Of a DNA stretch of 63,115 bases, positions 45,506 through 54,984 are shown piece after piece (positions within the stretch are counted from its first letter, which is position 1; each line of letters starts with the position of its first letter). Both the position numbers and the translations under genes were made by a program. The notes under the pieces were generated by a model. That model worked only from the letters and a program-made list of their open reading frames with translations. It was not told the DNA's origin and made no database searches. The DNA lies in contig NZ_JAMZBC010000002.1 of the NCBI RefSeq assembly GCF_024158715.1, positions 1-63,115 of the forward strand. Direction: 5' to 3'. This stretch comes from Halomonas sp. 707D7 (GTDB taxonomy: Bacteria; Pseudomonadota; Gammaproteobacteria; Pseudomonadales; Halomonadaceae).

Positions 45506-46024
45506 TCAGCCCTGGCCCGCCTGGAAGGCAGTGAGCAGGGCGTCGGCATCGAGCAGCGCGATCGCCTCGCGCGCGTCGCGGTGGAGCAGCGCGGTGACGA
45601 AGGGCGCGAGCGTGTCGTTCAGCGCCTCCGGCGGCTTGAGAGCGCTCTCGCTGACCTCGCAGACATCCTCGAGCGCTTCGATGCGCACGCCGGTGCGAAT
45701 GCCGGCGGCGTCGACCAGCAGCAGCATGCCGGCTCCCGCCGGAGGGGCCGGAAGGTCGAGCAGGCGCTCGAGGGTGATCACCGACTCGATGGCGCCACGC
45801 AGATGGATCACCCCTTCGATGTCGTCGGGGAGCCCGGGAACGAAGTAGACGCTCTGCTGGCCGTCGAGAATTTCGCGCACTGCGCTGCCCGGCAGTGCAA
45901 AGCGCTGGCCGCCCAGGCGAAACAGCACCAGTTGGCGGGCGGGTTCGTCGACATCGACGCGCGTGTGCGCCTCGCCCTGGCGAGCCAGCGCCTCGTCGAG
46001 GCCGAGCGCGGAGGGGTCACTCAT
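45506..46024 (-). CDS. CheW-type coupling protein
   Basis: The 172-residue protein has a clear CheW domain: 'RQLVLFRLGGQRFALPGSAVREIL', 'FVPGLPDDIEGVIHLRGAIESVI', 'GIRTGVRIEALEDVCEV'. It would link the receptor to the CheA-type kinase. An N-terminal extension of about 28 residues precedes the domain. ATG 46024 overlaps the end of the GGDEF gene. Confidence 0.88.
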   Translation of the reverse strand: MSDPSALGLDEALARQGEAHTRVDVDEPARQLVLFRLGGQRFALPGSAVREILDGQQSVYFVPGLPDDIEGVIHLRGAIESVITLERLLDLPAPPAGAGMLLLVDAAGIRTGVRIEALEDVCEVSESALKPPEALNDTLAPFVTALLHRDAREAIALLDADALLTAFQAGQG

Positions 46025-47696
46025 CGTCGAAGCCGTCATCAGATTCGTCCGGATTGATCGCGACGCGATTGCGGCCGCGGTTCTTGGCGCGGTAGAGCGC
46101 GCGGTCGGCGCTGACCCGCAGCGCTTCGGTGGAGGGGTGGTGGGGGAAGGCGCTGATGCCGGCGCTGAAGGTGCAGTTGAAGCGTGCGCTGCCCGCATTG
46201 AAGTCCACCTGCTCGAAATCCTGGCGCAGCTCCTCGATCAGCGCGGCGGCGGTATCGGCGCTGACGCCCTTGAGCAGCACCACGAACTCCTCGCCGCCGT
46301 AGCGGCCGATGATGTCGGAGACGCGCAGGCGGGTCTTCAACATGCGCGCCAGGGTGATGATGACCTGGTCGCCGGCCAGGTGCCCGTGGGTATCGTTGAC
46401 GTCCTTGAAGTGGTCGATGTCGATCATCGCCATGGCGTGTCGAGTGTCGTCGCGATACGCCTGCACCAGCGCCCGCGAGATCAAATCCGTGGTGGTGCTG
46501 TGGTTGTAGAGCCCGGTCATGCTGTCCTGAGTCATCAGCGAGCGCAGGTGACGAAGGCGCTCGGCGCGCAGCCGCACCGCCGACACCAGCTCCTCCGGCG
46601 CCACCGGCTTGGTGATGAAGCCTTCGACGCCGGCGTTCATGGCGGTCAGCTGCTTCTGGCGGTCGGTCTCGGAGGAGAGGTAGAGAATCGGCAGCCCCAC
46701 GTACTCGGTCTGCTGGCGCACGATGGTGGCCAGCTCCTCGCCGGAGCAGACCGGCATGTACATGTCCACCAGCATCAGGTCGGGGCTGAAGTAGTCGAGC
46801 GCCTCGAAGGCCTCGGCGGGATGATGGGCGCGCTTGACGGTCATGCCGGCCTGTTCGAGCACCAGCGCGTGGTAGTCTGCCGCCGCCGGGTCGTCGTCCA
46901 CCACCAGCACGCGCAGCGGCTCGTCGTCCAGGGGCGTGGTCAGCTCGTCCAGGGCGAGCATCAGGTCAAGCGGCTTGACGGGCTTGGTGAAATAGCCGCT
47001 GCAGCCCGCCCTGACGGCGCTCAGGCGCGAACTGAAATCACCGTGGGCGGAGAGCACGATGGCGGGCAGGCGCTCGCCGGTGAGCCGGTTGAGACTGGTC
47101 AGGGTTTCGGTGCCGGCGGTGTTTCCCTGGGGAAACTGGACGTCCATGATGATGGCATCGGGACGCCGCGACAGCACGGCGTTGAAGAACGCCTGGGTAT
47201 CGGCGAAATGGACCACCTCGTGGCCGAAACAGCGCAGGTGATGCAGCAGCTGGGTCACCTGGTCCGGCTCGTCGTCGCACAGGTAGATCAGCCGCTGGCG
47301 ATTGTTGCGCTGACCAGCGCCGAACTCGACGGCGTTGAAGGAGGCGGGAAGCGTCGCCTGGCTCTTGTGTTGTTCGAGGTAGGCCTGCTCCTGGACCAGT
47401 GCCTCGAGCAGCCGCTCGATGGTGCGATCGATGTGGGCGGGTACCGGCAGCGCCGTCAGGGCCTCCTCGCCCTGGTGCGCCAGGGCGGAGAGCCGCTCGA
47501 ACCCCAGCGACCGGCCGGTGCCCTTCAAGCTGTGAAAGAAGCGATGAAGCTCCGGGGCGAGCTGCGCGCGTGCTTCGGTCGAGCCGGCACTTTGCTGCCA
47601 CTGGTCGACCGTGGAGGCGATGCGCGTGGAGAGTTGCGCGATGAAGCGCAGCCTCAGCTCGTTGAGTTTCTCTTGCAGCGTCGAGGGAGTCGACAT
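46017..47696 (-). CDS. HPt-REC-REC-GGDEF response regulator (diguanylate cyclase)
   Basis: The 559-residue protein starts with an HPt-like domain ('FHSLKGTGRSLGFERLSAL', phosphoacceptor His), then two receiver domains ('LIYLCDDEPDQ' with 'AIIMDVQFPQ', and 'RVLVVDDDPAAAD' with 'LMLVDMYMP'), each ending in a 'TKPV' segment, and a GGDEF domain with the active-site variant 'RYGGEEFVVL'. It is the output of the operon and makes c-di-GMP after phosphorylation, like WspR or PleD. An HPt plus two receivers is more complex than WspR (one REC). ATG 47696 has AGGTAA upstream. Confidence 0.9.
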   Translation of the reverse strand: MSTPSTLQEKLNELRLRFIAQLSTRIASTVDQWQQSAGSTEARAQLAPELHRFFHSLKGTGRSLGFERLSALAHQGEEALTALPVPAHIDRTIERLLEALVQEQAYLEQHKSQATLPASFNAVEFGAGQRNNRQRLIYLCDDEPDQVTQLLHHLRCFGHEVVHFADTQAFFNAVLSRRPDAIIMDVQFPQGNTAGTETLTSLNRLTGERLPAIVLSAHGDFSSRLSAVRAGCSGYFTKPVKPLDLMLALDELTTPLDDEPLRVLVVDDDPAAADYHALVLEQAGMTVKRAHHPAEAFEALDYFSPDLMLVDMYMPVCSGEELATIVRQQTEYVGLPILYLSSETDRQKQLTAMNAGVEGFITKPVAPEELVSAVRLRAERLRHLRSLMTQDSMTGLYNHSTTTDLISRALVQAYRDDTRHAMAMIDIDHFKDVNDTHGHLAGDQVIITLARMLKTRLRVSDIIGRYGGEEFVVLLKGVSADTAAALIEELRQDFEQVDFNAGSARFNCTFSAGISAFPHHPSTEALRVSADRALYRAKNRGRNRVAINPDESDDGFDDE

Positions 47697-47728
47697 CGGC
47701 TTACCTGTTGAAGTGGGCGGGCATGGCG

Positions 47729-48085
47729 TCATTCCTTCAGGGCCCGGTCGACGGTCCGGGCGAGGGTATGCGCCAAGTCCGCCTCCTTCTGCAGGCAGGC
47801 GGTCAGACCTGGCGTCGCAGCGAGCGTGGCGGTCGGCGCGTCGCCGGTCAGCAGGATGAACGGCAGCGTCACGCCCTGCTCTCTGAGCGTGGCGCAGAGC
47901 TCGATGCCGTCGATCAACGGCATGTACAGATCGCTCACGATCAGGGCGATGTCCGGGTGGGCCTCGAGCTTGGTGATCGCCTCCATCGCATCGTGAGCCA
48001 TGACGGGCGTGTAGTGGTGCGCCGCCAGGATCGCGGCGGTCATTTCGGCCGACAGGGCGTCGTCGTCAACGACTAGAATCCGCAT
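47729..48085 (-). CDS. Single-domain response regulator (CheY-like)
   Basis: The 118-residue receiver has 'MRILVVDDDALSAEM', the phosphoacceptor 'IVSDLYMPLIDG' and 'LLTGDAP'. The last conserved Lys is in 'LQKEA'. ATG 48085 has AGAGGA 7 bases upstream; an ATG five codons earlier has no ribosome site. It may act as a phosphate sink or shuttle to the HPt of the next gene, since it lies between the kinase and the HPt-REC-REC-GGDEF protein. Confidence 0.88.
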   Translation of the reverse strand: MRILVVDDDALSAEMTAAILAAHHYTPVMAHDAMEAITKLEAHPDIALIVSDLYMPLIDGIELCATLREQGVTLPFILLTGDAPTATLAATPGLTACLQKEADLAHTLARTVDRALKE

Positions 48086-48112
48086 GCTGTTCCTCTTCAT
48101 GAAACGCGTCCA

Positions 48113-50212
48113 CTAGCCAAGCAGGGCCTTCAGGGTGTCCACGAGATTGTTCTGATCAAAGCTTCCCTTGACGATGTAGGCATCCGCCCCGGCTTCGATG
48201 CCGCGCTGGCGGTCGGCTTCCTTCTCGCGCGAGGTGATGATGATGATCGGTATGTCACGGTAGCGCTCATTTTCGCGTAGCCGCATGGTGAGTGCAAAAC
48301 CGTCCATGACCGGCATTTCCACATCCGTCAGGACCGCGTCGAAGGGCTCGGCCAGCGCCTTGTTCAGGCCATCGCGACCGTTCTCGGCCAGCACCACGCG
48401 ATAGCCCCAGGCCTCGAGCACGTCCTTCTCGATTTCACGGGTGTTGAGCGAGTCGTCGACGATCAAAATTCGATGAGGCGCCTGGGCAATAAGTTCCGAA
48501 GAGGCAGGGCGGCGAGGCGCACGTTTAATGTGAGTTAATAATGCCGGGACGTGCAGGAGGCTGGCAAGCGCGTTCTGGCCCACGTTGACCATGCCCGACA
48601 CCAGCGGCAGGTGGCGAAGGTGCGAAGGCAGCGGCTTGATCACCATGTCGCGCTCGTCAACCAGCGCGTCGACCCGCAGCGCGAGCTTCTGCTGGCCCTG
48701 CTGGACGACCAGCAGCAGCACGCGCTCGCCCGGCGGCGCCTGTTCGAGCCCCAGCAGAGCGGCCAGGGACGCCACGGGCACGAACTCGTCGCGCAGCACC
48801 AGCGTCGGCTGGCCGGCGGTGTCGATGAAGGTCGCAGGCGACGTCTCGAGAAGCTCCATGACATAGGGCGCGGTCACCCCCAGGATCTGGCCGTTGACCC
48901 GTACCAGCAGCACCCGCATCATGGCGAGCGACAGCGGCAGGCGCAGGGTGAACACGCACCCCTTTCCCGGCTGGCTCGCCACGCGCAGATCGCCGCTGAG
49001 CTCGTCCACCACGGTGCGCCTGACCACGTCCATGCCGACCCCGCGGCCCGAGACGTCGGTGATCATCGGCTTGGTCGAGAAGCCGGGCAGAAAGATCAGC
49101 TCCAGAGTCTCCTGCTCGCTGAGCGTGTCAAGCTGCTCTTCGCCGATCAACCGCCGGGCGAGTGCCTTGCGACGCACCGCCTCGAGGTCGATGCCCGCGC
49201 CGTCGTCGCCAAGCTCGATGACCACCCAGCCGCCGTCCTGCCACGCCTCGAGGCGAATTTGTCCCTGGGGCGGCTTGCCCAGTGCGCGCCGCGCCTTGGG
49301 CGTCTCGAGGCCGTGATCGAGGGCGTTGCGCAAAAGGTGCACCAGTGGCTCGGAGAGCTGGTCGATCATCTGCCGGTCCAGCTCGATCTCGCTGCCCTGC
49401 AGGCGGCAGACGGCCTCCTTGCCGAGCGCCCGGGCCAGGTCACGGCTCATCTGGGCGAGCGGGTCGAAGACGATGCCCAGCGGCAGCATGCGCATCGCCA
49501 GCGCCCGGTCGTGGAGATCGCCCATCAGGGTGTCCTGGCCGAGCACGCTCTCCTTGAATTCGCGCGCGAAGGCGCGGACGTTGCGCTGTTGCGCCTCGGG
49601 CAGCGTCGCGCCGAGCGCCTGCGCCCGATCCACCAGGTCGTGCAGGTGATGGTGCTTGGAGAGCACCTCGCCCATCAGGCGGATCACGTCGTCCAGACGC
49701 TCCAGGCGTACTCGAACGGTATCGCTCAGGCGAAGGCGCCGGGAGAGCGCATCGCTCGACGCCGCCGCCAGCGCCGGACTCGGGGCGGCGGGCACTACCT
49801 CGGGTGGCGCCTGCGTGGCCGGCACCGTCCCCTCCATGGCGTGGCAAAGCGCCGAGTCCGCCGGGGTCAGGGTGTCCGGCGCCTGGCCCCGGGCCAGCTC
49901 GTCGACCTGGAGGTCGAGCGTGTCGGCGGCGCGGGTGAGAAGCGCGATGGCGGCCGCGTCGATCGGCCGGGTGCCGTCGCGCAGGGCGCTCAGAAGCTCT
50001 TCTGCGCTGTGGGTCAGCGTCGTGATCGCCTCCAGACGCAGCATGCGCGACGACCCCTTGAGGGTATGCAGCGAGCGAAACAGCGCGTTGACCTGCTCGG
50101 CGTGATCGCCGTCGCGCGCCAGCGCCTCGATGCCCTCGCGCAGGCGCGGTAGATGATCCCGGGCCTCTTCCACGAAGCGTGCGATAAAGCGTGACAGATC
50201 AAAGGCCATCAT
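48113..50212 (-). CDS. CheA-type hybrid histidine kinase with C-terminal receiver (WspE-like)
   Basis: The 699-residue protein has an HPt domain ('LFRSLHTLKGSSRMLRL'), a dimerisation and ATPase region ('HLLRNALDHGLETPKARRALGKPPQG', 'ELGDDGAGIDLEAVRRKALAR', 'GFSTKPMITDVSGRGVGMDVVRRTV'), a CheW-like domain and a C-terminal receiver ('RILIVDDSLNTREIEKDVLEAWGY' with 'LTDVEMPVMDGF'). This is the WspE/ChpA-like domain order. Its start overlaps cheR by 14 bases. Confidence 0.93.
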   Translation of the reverse strand: MMAFDLSRFIARFVEEARDHLPRLREGIEALARDGDHAEQVNALFRSLHTLKGSSRMLRLEAITTLTHSAEELLSALRDGTRPIDAAAIALLTRAADTLDLQVDELARGQAPDTLTPADSALCHAMEGTVPATQAPPEVVPAAPSPALAAASSDALSRRLRLSDTVRVRLERLDDVIRLMGEVLSKHHHLHDLVDRAQALGATLPEAQQRNVRAFAREFKESVLGQDTLMGDLHDRALAMRMLPLGIVFDPLAQMSRDLARALGKEAVCRLQGSEIELDRQMIDQLSEPLVHLLRNALDHGLETPKARRALGKPPQGQIRLEAWQDGGWVVIELGDDGAGIDLEAVRRKALARRLIGEEQLDTLSEQETLELIFLPGFSTKPMITDVSGRGVGMDVVRRTVVDELSGDLRVASQPGKGCVFTLRLPLSLAMMRVLLVRVNGQILGVTAPYVMELLETSPATFIDTAGQPTLVLRDEFVPVASLAALLGLEQAPPGERVLLLVVQQGQQKLALRVDALVDERDMVIKPLPSHLRHLPLVSGMVNVGQNALASLLHVPALLTHIKRAPRRPASSELIAQAPHRILIVDDSLNTREIEKDVLEAWGYRVVLAENGRDGLNKALAEPFDAVLTDVEMPVMDGFALTMRLRENERYRDIPIIIITSREKEADRQRGIEAGADAYIVKGSFDQNNLVDTLKALLG

Positions 50213-51563
50213 CTGCCTCCCGAGTTCGTGCGCCGGTGACGAGATGGCGCTTGGCGAGAAACCGCGCGTCGCCCGGCGGGATGGGCGAGGCGATGATCGT
50301 TAGCCCGCCGGTGGCGCGCGGGCTCGCCTCGAGCAGGCGCAGGACCGCTTCGTAGCCGCGTGTGGGCTGGCCAGGGGCACCGGTGAGCTCGCCGGCACGC
50401 GCCAGCTCGGCCTGGTAGAAGTGCGCCGGCCAGCACTCCGGGGCGACGTAGAGGGCGCGCTTGAAGTGCTCCTGGGCCTGTTCGGCGCGCTGTTGCCAGC
50501 GCGCCACCAGTCCTGCCAGAAGGCGCGCGTCGACGCTCCAGGGCTGTTCGTCGAGAAGCGTCGCCAGCAGCGCTTCGGCCTCGTCGAAGCGGTTGTCGTT
50601 GAGGTACGCCTGCGCATCCTGTACGCGCTGGGCGAAGCTCTCCGGCGCGGCGGCGGGCATCGCCGGTGGAGGCGGCGTGGCGGCGCGCTCTGCCTTCGGT
50701 AGCGGCGCCGGTGGCGAGGGAGGAGCCGGGGCGGGCGCCGGGCGCGGCGCAATGCTCTGGCGCGTCGGGCGTCGAAAGTGGAACACGCCCTCGCGCTGGG
50801 TGAGCTCCAGCACGCCAAGATCGTTGCCCAGGGTTTCCGAGACGCCGCACACCAGGATGCCCTCCGGCGCCAGGCGCTCGAGCAGGCGCTTCTGGATGGC
50901 GATGCGCTTCTGCTCGTCGAAGTAGATCGAGACGTTGCGAAACAGGATCAGATCGAAAGGGCCGCCGTCTTCGCCATCGCCGGAGGGCTCGAGCACGTTG
51001 AGCGCTCGAAAGTGCACCCAGTCGCGCAGCGCGTCGTCGATGGCGAACTGGCGGCCGCGCGGCGTGAAGTAGCGCGCCTTGAGCGCCCCTGGCAGGGCGC
51101 GAAACGCCATGCCGGCGTAGATCCCGCGGCGGGCCTTGGCGAGGACCCGGTGGTCGACGTCGCCGCCCGTGATGCGAAACAGCGTCGGCGCGCGCGCGCC
51201 GAAGCGCTCCAAAAGCGCCATGCCCAGGCTGTAGGGCTCTTCGCCGGAGGAGCAGCCGGCGCTCAGGATACGCAGCGGCCCGGCCCCGCGTGCCAGGCGC
51301 TCGGGCAGGTAGCGCTCGGCAAGCCAGACGAGCGCCTCGGGCTCGCGATAGAAGTAGGTCTCGTTGATCGTCAGCTGGCTGATGAAATCGTCGAGCAGGG
51401 CGGCGTCGCGCCCCAGCAGCCTGGCGAGCGCCGCCGGGTCACGCGATCCGGTGGCGTCGAGCAGGGCGTCGACCGCCCTGACCAGGCGCGGCTCGGCCAG
51501 GCCCTCCAGGTCCAGGCCGTAGCGCTCGTAGACCAGCTGCTTGAACGGTGCGTAGGATTTCAT
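50199..51563 (-). CDS. CheR-type methyltransferase with C-terminal TPR (WspC-like)
   Basis: The 454-residue protein begins 'MKSYAPFKQLVYERYGLDL'. Its CheR domain has 'INETYFYREPEALVWLAERYLP', 'RILSAGCSSGEEPYSLGMALLERF' (SAM loop) and 'DLILFRNVSIYFDE'. A Pro/Ala-rich linker (about residues 275-315) leads to a TPR-like region ('AQAYLNDNRFDEAEALLATLL', 'AQEHFKRALYVAPECWPAHFYQAEL'). WspC has the same layout. It methylates the receptor of this operon. ATG 51563 overlaps the cheB stop (ATGA type). Confidence 0.92.
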   Translation of the reverse strand: MKSYAPFKQLVYERYGLDLEGLAEPRLVRAVDALLDATGSRDPAALARLLGRDAALLDDFISQLTINETYFYREPEALVWLAERYLPERLARGAGPLRILSAGCSSGEEPYSLGMALLERFGARAPTLFRITGGDVDHRVLAKARRGIYAGMAFRALPGALKARYFTPRGRQFAIDDALRDWVHFRALNVLEPSGDGEDGGPFDLILFRNVSIYFDEQKRIAIQKRLLERLAPEGILVCGVSETLGNDLGVLELTQREGVFHFRRPTRQSIAPRPAPAPAPPSPPAPLPKAERAATPPPPAMPAAAPESFAQRVQDAQAYLNDNRFDEAEALLATLLDEQPWSVDARLLAGLVARWQQRAEQAQEHFKRALYVAPECWPAHFYQAELARAGELTGAPGQPTRGYEAVLRLLEASPRATGGLTIIASPIPPGDARFLAKRHLVTGARTREADDGL

Positions 51564-52606
51564 GACGACGACCGGGACAGCGACCGGGCGCACAGGGTAT
51601 GCAGCAGCAGCCCGGGCAGCTCGTCGAGCGCGACCACGCGCTGCACCACCCCGGCGTTCACTGCTTCCTGGTTCATGCCGTAGATCACCGAACTCGCCTC
51701 GTCCTGGGCCAGGGTCGCGCCGCCGGCCTGGCGGATCGCGCGCATGCCCTGCACGCCGTCGCGCCCCATGCCGGTCATGATCACGCCGATCGCGTCGCTG
51801 CCGTAGACCTCGGCCACGCTGCACAGCAGCGTATCGCAGCTCGGGTGGTACAGCGCCCCGGCGGGGCTCGGGGTCAGCTTGAAGCGGTGGTCGAAGGTGA
51901 CTTCCAGATTGCTCTCCGAGGGCGACAGGTAGACCGCGCCGGGCTTCAGGAACTCGCCCGCCCGGGCCACGCTCACCGGCAGGTGGCAAATCGAGGAAAG
52001 CCATTGTGCCATGCCGTCGATGAAGCCGTGGCTGATGTGCTGGGCGATCACCACCGGCGGCAGGAAATCCGCCGGCAGGCGGCTGAGAAGGCGCGCCAGC
52101 GCCTGGGGGCCGCCGGTGGAGCAGGCGATGGCCACGATGCGCCGAAACGCGCGCGGCGGGGGCTGGTAGGCGCTCGGCGGCGGCGAGCAGGACGTGTCGC
52201 TGCGTCGCCGCAAGCGAGTGATGACCGCCACCCCTGCCAGCAGGCGGACCCGCTCGAGCAGCCGCGTGGCGTCGGTGTCGGCGAGGGTGGGCTTGCCGAT
52301 CACCTCGAGCGCTCCCAGCTCCAGGGCGCGATAGGCCGTCGGCGCCTCGAAGCGCTCGCTGACCACCAGGATCGGCAGCGCCTTGGTGTGCATGATCTCG
52401 TCGATCGCCGCGAGTCCGTCCATCACCGGCATGGTCAGATCCATGGTCACCAGCTGCGGCACCAGCCGCCGGGCCAGCGCCACCGCCTCGCGCCCGTTGC
52501 TGGCCTCGCCCACGATGTCGATGTCGCCTTCGCGGGTGAGCAGGTGGCGCAGTACCTCCCTGGCCACGGGGCTGTCGTCGACGATCATTACCCGGATTGG
52601 ACTCAT
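51560..52606 (-). CDS. CheB-type receptor methylesterase (WspF-like)
   Basis: The 348-residue protein has an N-terminal receiver ('RVMIVDDSPVAREVLRHLL', 'VTMDLTMPVMDGL') and a methylesterase domain with catalytic Ser in 'IACSTGGPQAL', His in 'VIAQHISHGFIDGMAQWL' and Asp in 'MTGMGRDGVQGM'. In the Wsp system loss of the esterase locks the pathway on. It lies 20 bases after the receptor gene and overlaps cheR. Confidence 0.95.
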   Translation of the reverse strand: MSPIRVMIVDDSPVAREVLRHLLTREGDIDIVGEASNGREAVALARRLVPQLVTMDLTMPVMDGLAAIDEIMHTKALPILVVSERFEAPTAYRALELGALEVIGKPTLADTDATRLLERVRLLAGVAVITRLRRRSDTSCSPPPSAYQPPPRAFRRIVAIACSTGGPQALARLLSRLPADFLPPVVIAQHISHGFIDGMAQWLSSICHLPVSVARAGEFLKPGAVYLSPSESNLEVTFDHRFKLTPSPAGALYHPSCDTLLCSVAEVYGSDAIGVIMTGMGRDGVQGMRAIRQAGGATLAQDEASSVIYGMNQEAVNAGVVQRVVALDELPGLLLHTLCARSLSRSSS

Positions 52607-52625
52607 CGTGTCATTCCTGGCCGCG

Positions 52626-54641
52626 CTACTGATCGTCCGCGTGCTGTGAATGGAGCGTGAATTCCTGGACCAGCGCGTTGAGCTGGGCCGACATGCGGAT
52701 CATCTCCTGGCTGATCTCGGTGATATGGCGCACCGACTGGGCGTTGCGGGCGCTGGCCGTGTCGATATCGCGAAGCGCCGTCACCACCTGGCTGCTGGCG
52801 GTCTTCTGCTGCTGGGTAGAGAGCGATATCTGCTGGGCGGCGCTGCTGGTCTGGCTGGCCGCCTTGAGCACCGCCTCCAGGTCCTGGGCGGTGGTGAAGC
52901 TCACCTCGACGCCTTTCTCGATCGAGGTGGCGCCCTTTTCGGAGGCGACCACCAGGCGGCTGATCGAGTGCTGGATGTCCTCGGTATGGCCTTCGATCTC
53001 CTGGGTGGAGTCGGTCACGCTGTCGGCCAGACGGCGGATCTCGCCGGCCACCACCGAGAAGCGCCGGCCGGACTCGCCGGCGCTCGACGCCTCGAGGGCG
53101 GCATTGAAGGCGATCAGCTTGGTCTGGGCCGCCAGCGAGTTGATCAGCTCCATCACCTTGCTGATCTGCTTGGACTTGGCGCCCAGGGCGACGATCTCCG
53201 CCAGGCTCTGCTCGCTGTCGCTGCGGATGTCCTGCATCTTAGCCTGCAGAAGCTCCATGGCGCTGGAGCCCTTGCGGCTGCGCTCCAGGGTCTGGTTGGC
53301 GACGTCCACCACCGACTGGGAGTGATCGGCGATCTGGGTGGAGGAGGTGGAAAGCTCCTCCATGGTGGAGGTGATCTCGGCCACCGACGAGGCCATCTCC
53401 TCGACCGCCGCCGCCATGGTCTGGTCGGCCTCGAGGCCCAGGTCGCCGCGCTGCAGGCCTGACAGCCCTGCGGTTCGAGCGAGCCGGTCGGCCACGCTGT
53501 CGAGCGCCTGGGCGTTGCTGGAGACCGCGGTCATCGCACGCTCCAAACGCGCCAGCAGCTCGTTGGTCTGATCCGCCAGATCACCCAGCTCCGCCTGGTC
53601 GTCGGTGCTCACCCGGCGGGTGAGGTCGAGGCTCAGGGTGATCTCCTTGAGCTGGCGCTGAAGGCGCGACAAGGGGCGCACCAGGCTTGCGGTGAGCGGA
53701 TAGAGAAGGACCAGGGCGGCCAGCAGGATCGCCAGCCCCCAGCCGGAGGAGGCCAGGAAACGGTGCTGGGCGGCCTCCGTGTACTCGCCCTTGTCGACCT
53801 CGATCATCAGGTAGCGCTGCAGCTCCGGCAGCCAGCGCGTGGCGACCAGGTAGGTGGTGCCGGCGCGGGTGAGTTCGTTGACCTGGGTGGCGCTGCGCTC
53901 GAGCGCCTGTTCGGGCAGCGTTTCAAAGCGCTGGTCCGACGTGCCTTCGTCACTGTGTACCATCAGCTCGCCTTCGGCGTTGAGCAGTGCCGCGCGGCCG
54001 GTCTGGCCCAGCGAGAAGTCCTCGATGAGCTGGGCCATCTGGTTCAGGTTCAGGCCGGCACCGGCCACCACCAGCGGGCGGGCATTGGTGGCACGTTCAT
54101 CGCTTCGGAAATTGAGAAAGACGAAGGAGTCGCCCGGCGTGAAGGTGTCGCTGTCGAGGTTGAGGTTGTAGGGGGCGTCGCTGTCGGTGAACTCGAAATA
54201 CCAGCTGTCCTCGCTGGTCGGACCCTGCAACGGACGCTCCAGAAGCTCCCCGTCGCGATACTGGTAGTAGTAGGCGCCCGCCGGCGACTGTACGGCGAGA
54301 AACAGAAGTTCCGTATCGAGCTGGTCGGCCATGCGGGCGAGATAGCCCGTCAGCGCCGGCTCCTCTGCCTCCGGCAGCCCATTCAGTACCCACTGCTCCA
54401 GCACGTAGCTGTTGGCGAGGTTCTCGGAGATCGCAAGCGAGGGGCTCAGGCGCAGCAGCAGGCGGGTGGCGAGCCCTTCCACCTGCTGGGGCAGCTCTTG
54501 CTCGATGAGGTCGGCCAGGCGCGCCTGGCTTTGCGCCCGGGCCTGGAGGTAGAGCGCCAGCAGCATGGTGAGCGCAAAGGCCGTTCCGAAACAGAGGAAC
54601 AGCCTCAGTCTGAGGGGCAGGGACTTCCAACGCGCCGTCAT
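52626..54641 (-). CDS. Methyl-accepting chemoreceptor (WspA-like)
   Basis: The 671-residue receptor has two transmembrane helices ('LFLCFGTAFALTMLLALYL' and 'GWGLAILLAALVLLYPL') around a periplasmic sensor of about 290 residues, a HAMP region, and a signalling domain. The hairpin tip reads 'AAQTKLIAFNAALEASSAGE', while most receptors have QTNLLALNAAIEAARAGE; a divergent tip is often seen in non-flagellar arrays. It is the first gene of the operon. Met at 54641 begins the basic stretch before the first helix; a longer frame starts at 54707. Confidence 0.9.
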   Translation of the reverse strand: MTARWKSLPLRLRLFLCFGTAFALTMLLALYLQARAQSQARLADLIEQELPQQVEGLATRLLLRLSPSLAISENLANSYVLEQWVLNGLPEAEEPALTGYLARMADQLDTELLFLAVQSPAGAYYYQYRDGELLERPLQGPTSEDSWYFEFTDSDAPYNLNLDSDTFTPGDSFVFLNFRSDERATNARPLVVAGAGLNLNQMAQLIEDFSLGQTGRAALLNAEGELMVHSDEGTSDQRFETLPEQALERSATQVNELTRAGTTYLVATRWLPELQRYLMIEVDKGEYTEAAQHRFLASSGWGLAILLAALVLLYPLTASLVRPLSRLQRQLKEITLSLDLTRRVSTDDQAELGDLADQTNELLARLERAMTAVSSNAQALDSVADRLARTAGLSGLQRGDLGLEADQTMAAAVEEMASSVAEITSTMEELSTSSTQIADHSQSVVDVANQTLERSRKGSSAMELLQAKMQDIRSDSEQSLAEIVALGAKSKQISKVMELINSLAAQTKLIAFNAALEASSAGESGRRFSVVAGEIRRLADSVTDSTQEIEGHTEDIQHSISRLVVASEKGATSIEKGVEVSFTTAQDLEAVLKAASQTSSAAQQISLSTQQQKTASSQVVTALRDIDTASARNAQSVRHITEISQEMIRMSAQLNALVQEFTLHSQHADDQ

Positions 54642-54915
54642 GATGGCTAGTGCTCCAGGTAACCGGTGAGAGTGGCGATTCGCTAGCCGAATCATACTGC
54701 CAATCAACCTTCGGGTTATAGAACGATGTGCATCGCTGTGATAGCTCGGCTTTCAACGTTGCCTGCAAGAGCGCTGCGCTAACATGGATTAAAAGTTGTA
54801 CAGAAAGACATCGCACTCCCGGACGCCAGGCGTATTTGTTTGCTCGATCAACATAAATACTTAAATTCGCTGACGATTTGTGAGCGCAATAATTGTGCAG
54901 CGCCTGGTTGTTTTT

Positions 54916-54944
54916 TTGACAAGAGTGATACAAGAGCGTAATGT
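54916..54944 (+). promoter_or_regulatory. Putative promoter in the divergent gap 54642-54984
   Basis: TTGACA at 54916-54921 is followed by a 17-base spacer and TAATGT at 54939-54944, about 40 bases before the downstream start. The gap of about 340 bases between the receptor gene and the divergent 54985 gene is AT-rich and holds no credible gene; the receptor promoter on the minus strand should also be there, but I cannot place it. Confidence 0.4.
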
Positions 54945-54984
54945 GGCGGTCAGTCAGGTAGACACCACTGCAAAGGACGCAACC

